Source: Chitinophagaceae bacterium (GTDB taxonomy: Bacteria > Bacteroidota > Bacteroidia > Chitinophagales > Chitinophagaceae). Taken from it: a DNA stretch of 64,000 bases. A program made the translations under genes and the position numbers. Below, one piece after another: positions 33,515-41,420 of this stretch. The DNA lies in contig JAEUVJ010000061.1 in assembly GCA_016787085.1 (NCBI GenBank), positions 62,001 to 126,000 of the forward strand. The letters run 5' to 3'. The number at the start of each line of letters is the position of its first letter. Positions within the stretch are counted from its first letter, which is position 1. The notes below the pieces were generated by a model. That model was given only the letters and a program-made list of their open reading frames with translations. It ran no database searches and was not told where the DNA came from.

Positions 33515-34642
33515 ATGGACCGTATTTATTTTGACAATGCCGCCACTACACCACTTGATAAAGAAGTGCTGGATGCTATGTTACCTTATATGACTACACA
33601 TTTCGGCAACCCATCTTCTATTTATTCGTACGGCAGGGAGTCAAGACTGGCTATTGAGACATCAAGGAAAACAGTGGCAAAACTATTAAATGCACATCCC
33701 GGTGAGATCTTTTTTACCAGTGGGGGTACAGAAAGTAATAACACAGCGATCCTTTCGGCGATTCGTGACCTGGGATGTAAGCATATCATTACTTCCCCGG
33801 TCGAGCATCATGCGGTATTACATACGGTCGAGCATTATGATAACACCGATGAAGTGACCAGCAGTTTTGTAAAACTCACCCCCGATGGTCATATTGACCT
33901 GTCTGACCTTGAAGAGCAACTGGCTTCACATGAAGAAAGGTGTCTGGTGACGCTGATGCATGCCAACAACGAGATCGGCAACCTGCTTCCCATTAAGGCG
34001 GTAGGAACTCTTTGCAATAAGTACAATGCGATCTTTCATTCTGATTGCGTACAGACAGTCGGGCATTACCCGATTGATCTTCGTAAGATACCTGTTCATT
34101 TCATCTCCGGCGCGGGGCATAAATTTCACGGGCCAAAAGGAGTGGGTATCTTATATATCAATGATAACGTAAAGATCAAACCGTTCATCTTCGGTGGTGG
34201 ACAGGAACGGAATATGCGGGCAGGTACGGAAAACCTGTATGGTATCGTCGGTTTTGCCAAAGCCCTGGAACTGGCAATGGCCCATTATGAAAAGGACAGC
34301 CAGTATATACAGTCGCTTAAGACATACATGATAGAACAGCTGCGCCTGCATGTAAAAGGTGTTCAGTTCAATGGCGACCAGGAAGGAAAATGTTTATATA
34401 CCGTATTGAGCGCTGCATTTCCGAAAACAGAAAAGTCAGAAATGATACTCTTCAACCTTGATATGAGCAATATCTGCGTATCCGGGGGCAGCGCCTGCAG
34501 CAGCGGGGCCGATGTCGGGTCACATGTCATCCAGGCGATCAATAATAATCCGCAACTGGTCACCGTTCGTTTTTCTTTCAGTAAACATAACACGACCGAA
34601 GAAGTGGATGCTGTTGTCAAAAAATTAACAGAGCTGATCTGA
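33515..34642 (+). CDS. Cysteine desulfurase (NifS/IscS family)
   Basis: PLP enzyme transferring sulfur from cysteine to an acceptor for Fe-S clusters or thio-modifications. From ATG 33515 it has 375 residues: MDRIYFDNAATTPLD, GGTESNN, the cofactor His/Asp region, PLP lysine in SGAGHKFHGPKG, and the catalytic-loop cysteine in GGSACSSGAD. An ATG at 33503 is an alternative start. No iscU or tRNA-thiolation gene is adjacent, so whether it serves Fe-S assembly or tRNA is open. Confidence 0.9.
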   Translation: MDRIYFDNAATTPLDKEVLDAMLPYMTTHFGNPSSIYSYGRESRLAIETSRKTVAKLLNAHPGEIFFTSGGTESNNTAILSAIRDLGCKHIITSPVEHHAVLHTVEHYDNTDEVTSSFVKLTPDGHIDLSDLEEQLASHEERCLVTLMHANNEIGNLLPIKAVGTLCNKYNAIFHSDCVQTVGHYPIDLRKIPVHFISGAGHKFHGPKGVGILYINDNVKIKPFIFGGGQERNMRAGTENLYGIVGFAKALELAMAHYEKDSQYIQSLKTYMIEQLRLHVKGVQFNGDQEGKCLYTVLSAAFPKTEKSEMILFNLDMSNICVSGGSACSSGADVGSHVIQAINNNPQLVTVRFSFSKHNTTEEVDAVVKKLTELI

Positions 34643-34704
34643 CCCATTGCTTTTTTCGTGCAACGATACCTGCATACAAGTTGTCAGCCTGTAAAATACC
34701 TGTC

Positions 34705-35103
34705 ATGAAATACATAGTGATTGCAGCGATCATCCTGGTAATGCCGTCGTTCCTGTGCAATAAAGAAAAAGATAATGATGGCTTATGTGCAGTTAATCTT
34801 TTGATAGTCTCGGCGCAAACCCCGGCTACTGTGCCGGCAGGGAGCGACATTACAGCACTGGTCAAATGCTCCGGGTCCGACCTTTGTTACAGTTATACCC
34901 ATACCGATATAAAAAATGTATCGCCGCGTATCTATGAGATCAGGACGATGGGTACTTATCCCTGCAAACCCGCTATCTGTGCTCAGGCCATCTATTATGC
35001 GGAACCTTCTGTCAGGATCAATACCACGCAAACGGGCCAGTACATTCTGCGTTACTATAATGGTAATACGCTTTTCAGGGCCGACACGGTCACAGTGAAT
35101 TAA
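34705..35103 (+). CDS. Probable lipoprotein or secreted protein, unknown function
   Basis: 132 residues from ATG 34705. A hydrophobic N-terminus (MKYIVIAAIILVMPSFL) is followed by Cys18 and the charged stretch NKEKDND, like Bacteroidota surface lipoproteins, although the residues before the cysteine are not a standard lipobox. The mature part contains five further cysteines (for example CSGSDLCY, PCKPAICAQ), suggesting disulfides, and ends in a beta-rich segment. No family is recognised. Confidence 0.6.
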   Translation: MKYIVIAAIILVMPSFLCNKEKDNDGLCAVNLLIVSAQTPATVPAGSDITALVKCSGSDLCYSYTHTDIKNVSPRIYEIRTMGTYPCKPAICAQAIYYAEPSVRINTTQTGQYILRYYNGNTLFRADTVTVN

Positions 35104-35160
35104 TTCCCGTCTCCGCCGTTCATCACAAAATCCGTAAAAGAAGAAAGTAAAATTTGGCTT

Positions 35161-35196
35161 TCTACGAAAACTCCGTAGATTTACGAAAATTTCGTA
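35161..35196. promoter_or_regulatory. Two BlaI-type operators before blaI
   Basis: TCTACG-N7-CGTAGA (35161-35179) and the 15-base perfect palindrome TACGAAAATTTCGTA (35182-35196), 19 bases centre to centre and ending 4 bases before the blaI ATG. A near -7 box (TAAAATTTG, 35148-35156) would start transcription inside them. BlaI/MecI repressors bind such TAC...GTA dyads, so autoregulation is likely. Confidence 0.7.
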
Positions 35197-35199
35197 GAA

Positions 35200-35556
35200 A
35201 TGGAAAAGCTCACCCATACAGAAGAAGAGACCATGCAGGCCGTCTGGCGTACCGGTGAAGGCAATGTCAAGTCCTTCATGGAACACCTCGATGAATCCCT
35301 GCCTTACACCACGGTAGCATCTACTATTAAAAACCTGGAGAAGAAAGGTTACCTGCACAGCCGCCTGGTAGGTAATGCTTATTTGTATAAACCTTCTATC
35401 ACCGAAGATGAATACAAGAAGAAGTTTATGGGCAATGTAGTAAAAGAGTATTTCGATAATTCATATAAAGAATTAGTGAACTTCTTTGTGGAGCAGAAGA
35501 AATTGTCGGCGAAGGAGCTAAAGGAGATCATCCATATGATCGAAAGCGGAAAGTAG
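35200..35556 (+). CDS. BlaI/MecI-family transcriptional repressor
   Basis: 118 residues: winged-helix N-terminus (LTHTEEETMQAVWRTGEGNVKSF, then PYTTVASTIKNLEKKGYL as the recognition region) and a helical dimerisation tail. In this family the repressor is cleaved when the membrane metalloprotease BlaR1 senses a signal. The cognate BlaR1-like gene lies two genes downstream, separated by a DoxX gene. Tandem dyads immediately upstream are the expected operators. Confidence 0.9.
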   Translation: MEKLTHTEEETMQAVWRTGEGNVKSFMEHLDESLPYTTVASTIKNLEKKGYLHSRLVGNAYLYKPSITEDEYKKKFMGNVVKEYFDNSYKELVNFFVEQKKLSAKELKEIIHMIESGK

Positions 35557-35582
35557 TACATCAGCATAGCAATGTTTTTGAC

Positions 35583-36026
35583 ATGGTAAGTAAACAACTT
35601 TTCACATCAAAGGCCTTATGGGGTAACGGAGTTATTATCCTTCGGGTGATAGCCGGGCTCATCCTCTTCCGGTATGGTCTAGAGCTATTCAGGCAGGATA
35701 CGATGAGCGGTTATGTGAGCTGGCTTACCGATCTGAAATTCCCTGCACCGGAGTTAATGGCTTACACGGGGAAGGGGTGTGAACTGGCCGGAGGAGTTTT
35801 ATTGACGGTGGGTTTATTTACCCGGCTTGCTGCCATTGCTGTTATCATCACCATGTTTGTGATCTGGTTCATCATGGGTGAACCGGAGTTCCTGGCCGCA
35901 GACGGAGCTTTTTTACTGATGCTGATCGCTCTTTATTTTTTGCTGACAGGCCCGGGCAAATGGAGCCTCGACTATTTATTATTTGATCGCCGGACCCACC
36001 AGCCCGGCACAAAACAGACTGTATGA
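35583..36026 (+). CDS. DoxX-family membrane protein between blaI and blaR1
   Basis: 147 residues with four membrane segments. Seen are VIAGLILFRYGLELF, the conserved-looking YTGKGCELAGGVLLTVGLFTR, and AADGAFLLMLIALYFLL, which fit DoxX/SURF4-like proteins. Their biochemical role is poorly defined; some act in respiratory or thiol redox complexes. Its stop overlaps the blaR1 start (ATGA, 36023-36026), so it is translated with the sensor. A DoxX gene is not a normal member of a BlaI/BlaR1 system. Confidence 0.85.
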   Translation: MVSKQLFTSKALWGNGVIILRVIAGLILFRYGLELFRQDTMSGYVSWLTDLKFPAPELMAYTGKGCELAGGVLLTVGLFTRLAAIAVIITMFVIWFIMGEPEFLAADGAFLLMLIALYFLLTGPGKWSLDYLLFDRRTHQPGTKQTV

Positions 36027-37993
36027 TGCCATTGCTTATTCAATACCTGGTCAAGTTGTCCATCAGCCTGGGCATTGTATGGATGTTCTACTATTTCGTG
36101 CTGCGCAAACTCACGTTTTATAATTCCAACCGCTGGTACCTGCTGGGATATACATTGTTATCCTTTCTCATTCCTTTTGTCAATATATCACCCGTATTGG
36201 AGAAGAACGAAGGGGCCGGTAACGGGATCATGCAGTTTATCCCTTCCGTTCACCAATACACTGTAGCGTTGGAAGAAGCTTCGCATTGCCCGATACCTAT
36301 CTGGTCCACCCGCTATGACAAATGGGACTGGATAGCCTTTGCCTTAATAACCGGCGCAGCGATATTCCTGCTTCGGTTTATCATCCGTTATCTTTCTTTC
36401 CGTAAACTCAGATCTAAGGCAAAACTGATATCCGGCGATGATATAAAACTATACCAGGTAGAGGCGGATATCATTCCTTTCTCTTTTGGTAATGCGGTAT
36501 TCATCAATAGCGCATTGCATACAGAAACAGAACTGCAGGAGATCATCCGGCATGAATTTGTGCATGTGCGCCAGCGACATACCGTGGATATCATCTGGGC
36601 TGAGCTGCTTTGTATGCTGAACTGGTACAATCCTTTTGCCTGGTTACTGAAAACGGCCATCCGCCAGAATCTTGAATTCATTGCTGATCATAAAGTGCTG
36701 GAGAACGGCATGGATAAAAAACAATACCAGTATTTGCTCTTAAAAGTGATCGGGAACAATCATTTCAGTATAGCCAGTCAATTCAATTTTTCTTCACTTA
36801 AAAAACGTATAGCCATGATGAACAAAATGAGAACAGCGAAAGTGCACCTGTTGCGCTTTCTCTTTATCCTGCCTTTGCTGGCAGTGATATTGCTTTCTTT
36901 CCGAAAGCAAAAGCAGCAGCCTGCGAATGAAACACCTTTTCAGTACGAAACAGGTATCCATGTACCTGCTGATACTATTCCCGGCGTAACAGAACCGAAT
37001 GAGAAAGGATATATCATCAACATCAAAGACAATAAAGGGAATTGCACGATAGTCATAAAGGACAAAAATGGGAAAGAAGTAAAACGGCTGCTGCTTACTG
37101 AATGGAACAAGAATGAAGACTACTATGAAGGTCTTTATGGCAAGATACCGCCGCCGCCTCCACCACCTCCGCCGGTGCCACCGACTCCACCTGCACCACC
37201 CATAGCACCGAAGTTGCCCGGTAATGTAACGTCGCTGAATATAAATAATGATAAGGCGACGGTCATATTAAAAGATGGGACAAAAGAGAAGTACGATCTG
37301 AAAGAACCCGGGCAGAAAGCGGCTTTTGAAAAGAAATATGGTGAAATACCCGAGCCGCCTGCAGCGCCTGAGCCGCCGGTACCGGCTGTTCCTCCTTCCA
37401 AAGAAGAGGCGATGATCACGGCAGGGCAGGCAAAGAACAGGGCGCTGGTCAGCAATCATTTTGAGATAACGGATAAGAAGGCGACACTGCAATTGAAAAA
37501 CGGAAAGACAGAAGAATATGACCTTACTAATGCAGGACAGCGGAAGAAATTTGAGAATAAATACGGGCGTATTATCGCGGTGCCAAACAGCGAAACAGGT
37601 GTAGCAGCTCCTTACGTTGTATTAACCGGTGACGGTGAGCAGTCCGTGATCGCTCCCATGAATCATATGAATAATGATCTCACCGTGGTGGATCGTTATG
37701 GCCATGTTATCACAGGCACCGAAGATATCCTGGTCGTCATTACAAAGAATAGTACCAAAGAACAACTGGAGGAATTCAGGAAGCAGATGAAAGAAAAGGA
37801 TATCGAACTGAAGTACGACAATATGGATTACAATGATGGAAAGCTCGTCAGCATCAGCGGCACCATGAGATCAGCGGACGGGCATAGCAACTTTGTTGCC
37901 ACTGATTTTAATAAACTGGTGCTCGCCATGATCCGCAAAGGTGATAAGACTTATTTCAAAGTCAGTGTAAAAGACAACAAAACGGTGATCTGA
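36023..37993 (+). CDS. BlaR1-like M56 metalloprotease sensor with polyproline and repeat domain
   Basis: 656 residues. Membrane segments lie at about 5-27, 37-53, 103-122 and 276-293, with the zinc site HEFVH (177-181) in the cytoplasmic M56 protease domain and the distal ligand region NLEFIADHKVL. Beyond residue 294 the expected penicillin-binding domain is absent. Instead there are three related modules (about 330-374, 402-441, 479-516), each a short beta unit plus an ending like FEKKYG, joined by linkers such as PPPPPPPPPVPP. A final globular part follows to 656. It probably senses an envelope signal and relieves BlaI repression; the signal is unknown. Confidence 0.85.
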   Translation: MMPLLIQYLVKLSISLGIVWMFYYFVLRKLTFYNSNRWYLLGYTLLSFLIPFVNISPVLEKNEGAGNGIMQFIPSVHQYTVALEEASHCPIPIWSTRYDKWDWIAFALITGAAIFLLRFIIRYLSFRKLRSKAKLISGDDIKLYQVEADIIPFSFGNAVFINSALHTETELQEIIRHEFVHVRQRHTVDIIWAELLCMLNWYNPFAWLLKTAIRQNLEFIADHKVLENGMDKKQYQYLLLKVIGNNHFSIASQFNFSSLKKRIAMMNKMRTAKVHLLRFLFILPLLAVILLSFRKQKQQPANETPFQYETGIHVPADTIPGVTEPNEKGYIINIKDNKGNCTIVIKDKNGKEVKRLLLTEWNKNEDYYEGLYGKIPPPPPPPPPVPPTPPAPPIAPKLPGNVTSLNINNDKATVILKDGTKEKYDLKEPGQKAAFEKKYGEIPEPPAAPEPPVPAVPPSKEEAMITAGQAKNRALVSNHFEITDKKATLQLKNGKTEEYDLTNAGQRKKFENKYGRIIAVPNSETGVAAPYVVLTGDGEQSVIAPMNHMNNDLTVVDRYGHVITGTEDILVVITKNSTKEQLEEFRKQMKEKDIELKYDNMDYNDGKLVSISGTMRSADGHSNFVATDFNKLVLAMIRKGDKTYFKVSVKDNKTVI

Positions 37994-38019
37994 AAATTTT
38001 AAATGGGATATTTCAAAAA

Positions 38020-38051
38020 GCGCAGGCGGATCATCCCCTGCGTTTTTTTTT
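38020..38051 (+). terminator. Terminator of the blaI-doxX-blaR1 operon
   Basis: CGCAGG (38021-38026) pairs with CCTGCG (38037-38042), followed by at least eight T. Confidence 0.75.
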
Positions 38052-38121
38052 ATTCCACGAATGCCGGCGACACTATGAAAAGCTTAAGATTCAAAAAGAA
38101 AACTACGATATAAGGACAACC

Positions 38122-38149
38122 CACTCACCACTGACCACTCACCATTCAC
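38122..38149. repeat. Tandem heptamer array (4 units)
   Basis: CACTCAC CACTGAC CACTCAC CATTCAC, four 7-base units without spacers, running into the stop codon of the pspC-like gene on the other strand. It resembles short heptameric repeats seen between genes in Bacteroidota and cyanobacteria. Confidence 0.6.
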
Positions 38150-38367
38150 AAATAGTACCAGGGATTTCTCTTCGCCGCCGTCACATACCGGCGCAGGTTA
38201 CGGAAAAAAGCCAGCACCATATAGATGATAATAGGGGAGCCCATCGTCAGCAGGGTAGCATAGATAAAATACTGGCGGATCTTACTCGTGGCAATTCCCA
38301 TACGGGCACCAATAGCCGAACAAACGCCAAAGGCATTCCACTCCACGAAGCTTTTGAATTTGTTCAT
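38146..38367 (-). CDS. PspC-domain membrane protein
   Basis: 73 residues: NAFGVCSAIGARMGIATSKIRQYFIYATLL, the PspC consensus, with one strong membrane segment (about 36-55) and a basic tail. Longer PspC proteins take part in the phage-shock envelope response; a stand-alone domain of this size is common in Bacteroidota, with no defined role. No psp partners are nearby. The last bases of the gene coincide with a heptamer repeat. Confidence 0.8.
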   Translation of the reverse strand: MNKFKSFVEWNAFGVCSAIGARMGIATSKIRQYFIYATLLTMGSPIIIYMVLAFFRNLRRYVTAAKRNPWYYL

Positions 38368-38472
38368 AACACTAAATTAAAAAATCGGGACAAAACCCGC
38401 AACATACCTTATTCACAAGCCTGTTTTCCGTAAATTCGCAGCGATGTAAATGTGCTGATCTGGCAATGCATT

Positions 38473-38554
38473 GATTTGGAAATAAGAACACTGGTTTGTC
38501 AAATAATTGCCTGTTGGCCCATTCTTCATCAACACATTACCAAATTTCCAAATC
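38473..38554 (+). repeat. Long-range inverted repeat in the aconitase leader
   Basis: GATTTGGAAAT (38473-38483) and ATTTCCAAATC (38544-38554) are exact complements 60 bases apart, ending 14 bases before the aconitase ATG. The right arm lies in an A/C-rich stretch of CAAAT-like units. It could form a 5' leader stem; its function is unknown. Confidence 0.45.
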
Positions 38555-38568
38555 TTCAAATCAACATC

Positions 38569-40836
38569 ATGGTATTCGACCTTGACCTCATCAGGAAGCT
38601 GTACAAAGAAATGCCGGGTAAGATAGAAGCTGCCCGTAAACTCGTTGGCAAACCCCTGACCCTTGCAGAAAAGATATTATACTCCCATTTGTCGGGCCAG
38701 TTGCCGGCAAAGCCCTATACCCGTGGTAAAGATTATGTGGATTTCGCCCCCGACCGTGTGGCCATGCAGGATGCTACCGCACAGATGGCCCTGCTCCAGT
38801 TCATGACCTGCGGGCGTAATAAAGTGGCTGTTCCTTCCACCGTGCATTGTGATCACCTGATACAGGCAAAGATCGGGGCTAAACAGGACCTTCAGCTGGC
38901 TATCGAGACCAACCGGGAGGTATATGATTTCCTGTCTTCTATTTCTGATAAATATGGTATCGGGTTCTGGAAACCCGGCGCTGGTATCATTCACCAGGTG
39001 GTACTGGAGAATTATGCATTCCCCGGCGGTATGATGATCGGAACCGATTCGCATACACCCAATGCCGGTGGCCTGGGTATGGTGGCGATCGGTGTAGGCG
39101 GTGCTGACGCCGTGGATGTAATGGCAGGCCTGCCCTGGGAATTGAAAATGCCCAAACTCATCGGTGTAAAACTCACCGGCAAGATGAGCGGATGGACAAG
39201 CTGTAAAGATGTGATCCTCTGGGTAGCCGGGCAATTGACTGTAAAAGGCGGTACCGGCGCTATCGTTGAATACTTCGGCCCCGGCGCCGACAGCATGAGT
39301 GCTACCGGAAAAGGAACCGTGTGTAACATGGGCGCCGAGATAGGAGCTACCTGTTCCTTGTTTGCCTATGATGAAAAAATGAGCGGCTACCTGAAAGCAA
39401 CCGGCCGTGAGGAAGTGGCGGCACTGGCGGATGGCATCAAAGCACACCTTCGTCCTGATGAAGAAGTAATGGCTGATCCTGCAAAATATTATGACCAGGT
39501 ACTGGAACTCGACCTCAATACTCTCGAGCCGTATGTGAATGGTCCTTTTACGCCTGACCTGGCAACACCTATTTCCAAAATGGCGAGTGCCGTAAAAGAA
39601 AATGGCTGGCCGGAAAAACTGGAAGTGGCATTGATAGGTTCCTGCACCAACTCTTCGTATGAAGATATCAGCCGCAGCGCCTCTATTGTGGAAGATGCGG
39701 TAGGCAAGGGGTTAAAAGCTAATTCTGAGTTTACCATCACTCCCGGCAGTGAACTAGTAAGGTTCACCATCGAAAGGGATGGCTTCATCAATACATTTGA
39801 AAAAGTAGGCGGTGTGGTATTAGCGAATGCCTGCGGTCCCTGCATCGGTCAGTGGGCCAGGCATATTGATGATCCCAACCGCAAGAACACGATTATCACT
39901 TCCTTCAACCGCAATTTTGCAAAGCGTAATGATGGCTTGGCTTCTACACATGCTTTTGTGGCATCACCCGAGATCGTCACAGCGATGGCAATCGCCGGTT
40001 CTATTTCTTTTAATCCGTTAAAGGATAAACTGAAGAACGCAAAAGGAGAGGATGTGGCATTGAAAGAGCCGACAGGGTTTGAATTGCCTCCCAAAGGTTT
40101 TGCGGTAGAAGACGCCGGTTACCAGGCGCCTGCCAAAGACGGTAGTGGCATACAGGTAAAAGTAGCCGCTGATTCAAAACGTCTGCAGCTACTCGAACCG
40201 TTCAAGGCATGGGAAGGTATTGACCTGCATGGATTGAAACTCCTGATCAAGGCTAAAGGAAAATGTACCACCGACCATATCTCGATGGCTGGTCCCTGGC
40301 TCAAATTCCGCGGCCACCTCGATAATATCAGCAACAACATGCTGATCGGTGCGGTGAATTTTTATAATGAGAAGACCGACTCCGTAAAGAATCAGTTGAG
40401 CGGTGAGTACGGCCCGGTACCTGCTACAGCCCGTGCATATAAGGCCGCCGATATCGGCAGTATTGTAGTAGGCGATGAGAACTACGGGGAGGGATCAAGC
40501 CGTGAACATGCGGCGATGGAACCCCGTCACCTGGGTGTACGTGCTATCCTTGTACGCAGCTTTGCCCGTATACACGAGACCAACCTGAAGAAACAGGGTA
40601 TGCTCGCATTGACCTTTGCCGACAAAGCCGATTATGATAAAGTACAGGAAGACGACAGCATTGATATCATGGGCCTTACTTCTTTTGCTCCCGGCAAATC
40701 GTTAACGGTCGTACTGAATCACAAAGACGGTTCTGTTGACGAGATCACCGTGAACCACACGTACAATGAGCAGCAGATAGATTGGTTCCGTGCGGGAGGT
40801 GCACTGAATGTAATACGTAAAGAGTTTGCGAAATAA
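38569..40836 (+). CDS. Aconitate hydratase
   Basis: Isomerises citrate and isocitrate in the TCA cycle with a [4Fe-4S] cluster. From ATG 38569 (MVFDLDLIRKLYKEMPG) it has 755 residues, the length of the mitochondrial-type aconitase found in Bacteroidota. Visible are MMIGTDSHTPNAGGLG, the cluster cysteines in GSCTNSSYED and ACGPCIGQW, and the swivel-domain GEGSSREHAAMEPR. An open frame 39 codons longer is rejected because it runs through the A/C-rich leader. Terminator at 40861. Monocistronic. Confidence 0.95.
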   Translation: MVFDLDLIRKLYKEMPGKIEAARKLVGKPLTLAEKILYSHLSGQLPAKPYTRGKDYVDFAPDRVAMQDATAQMALLQFMTCGRNKVAVPSTVHCDHLIQAKIGAKQDLQLAIETNREVYDFLSSISDKYGIGFWKPGAGIIHQVVLENYAFPGGMMIGTDSHTPNAGGLGMVAIGVGGADAVDVMAGLPWELKMPKLIGVKLTGKMSGWTSCKDVILWVAGQLTVKGGTGAIVEYFGPGADSMSATGKGTVCNMGAEIGATCSLFAYDEKMSGYLKATGREEVAALADGIKAHLRPDEEVMADPAKYYDQVLELDLNTLEPYVNGPFTPDLATPISKMASAVKENGWPEKLEVALIGSCTNSSYEDISRSASIVEDAVGKGLKANSEFTITPGSELVRFTIERDGFINTFEKVGGVVLANACGPCIGQWARHIDDPNRKNTIITSFNRNFAKRNDGLASTHAFVASPEIVTAMAIAGSISFNPLKDKLKNAKGEDVALKEPTGFELPPKGFAVEDAGYQAPAKDGSGIQVKVAADSKRLQLLEPFKAWEGIDLHGLKLLIKAKGKCTTDHISMAGPWLKFRGHLDNISNNMLIGAVNFYNEKTDSVKNQLSGEYGPVPATARAYKAADIGSIVVGDENYGEGSSREHAAMEPRHLGVRAILVRSFARIHETNLKKQGMLALTFADKADYDKVQEDDSIDIMGLTSFAPGKSLTVVLNHKDGSVDEITVNHTYNEQQIDWFRAGGALNVIRKEFAK

Positions 40837-40860
40837 GCCTCAGCGATCTTAAAATGTTTC

Positions 40861-40888
40861 GACCCCGGGAATTTTCCGGGGTCTTTTT
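40861..40888 (+). terminator. Terminator of the aconitase gene
   Basis: GACCCCGG (40861-40868) with CCGGGGTC (40876-40883), then TTTTT. Confidence 0.85.
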
Positions 40889-40889
40889 A

Positions 40890-40989
40890 TTTCACGCAGA
40901 GGCGCAACGGAGCAACGTCGCAAAGAAAAGGTGCTACAGATGCTATACTGCTCTTTGCGGCTTAAAAAACTTAGCGTCTTTGCGTGAAA
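40890..40989. repeat. 100-bp dispersed repeat with inverted ends (TTTCACGCA...)
   Basis: TTTCACGCA at 40890-40898 and TGCGTGAAA at 40981-40989 are exact inverted ends. Inside are the related stretches GCAACGTCGCAAAG and CTCTTTGCGGC...TTAGCGTC. Such CACGCAGAGGCGCAA elements recur between genes in this phylum. No coding frame. Confidence 0.65.
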
Positions 40990-41085
40990 AACCAGGAAGC
41001 AGCAAAACAAAAAGGCCCCGCCGAAGCGAAGCCCTGATTGATGATATCCGTTTATGATGAAGCGGGTATCTCACCCGCCGCTGTA

Positions 41086-41289
41086 CTACAAATGCACCGG
41101 ACCGGTCTTATATTCATGAAACCGTCTCCGCTTGTGAGGATACAATACATCCATGGCCGTTTCAAAGCCTTCTGATGCGATCTTTTTCCGCATGACCCTG
41201 CTCTGCACCCGGCGTACAATATATAATGTTAATAAAGCCAGGCTGCCTAAGGCGATGGCCGCAATGGAAAGGATAAGTATTGTTTTCAT
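41086..41289 (-). CDS. Small single-span membrane protein
   Basis: 67 residues: an N-terminal membrane segment (ILILSIAAIALGSLALLTLYIV), then a basic cytoplasmic part (RRVQSRVMRKKIASEGFE...PHKRRRFHEY). No family is recognised. Support for it being real comes from a well-formed promoter (TTG-N19-TATTTTCG) whose predicted start lies about 25 bases before the ATG, and from codon use like its neighbours. It lies downstream of a convergent aconitase gene and a dispersed repeat. Confidence 0.6.
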   Translation of the reverse strand: MKTILILSIAAIALGSLALLTLYIVRRVQSRVMRKKIASEGFETAMDVLYPHKRRRFHEYKTGPVHL

Positions 41290-41319
41290 GATCTCTTGTT
41301 TTACTCTTTATATACTATA

Positions 41320-41349
41320 CGAAAATAATGCCGGAATGGTTGGCTGCAA
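41320..41349 (-). promoter_or_regulatory. Promoter of the small membrane protein gene
   Basis: On the minus strand TTG (41349-41347), 19 bases, TATTTTCG (41327-41320). One mismatch in the -7 box. Confidence 0.5.
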
Positions 41350-41420
41350 TCCGACTTTGTGCAGGTTGACAATTTTTTAATACGACCTGCGGCTTTGGGC
41401 AGATGAACGGTGAAAGGCCC

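Noticed and set aside
37135..37455. Gly-rich minus-strand frame opposite the BlaR1 polyproline region
   Set aside because: It is the antisense shadow of the proline codons; no start context or promoter.
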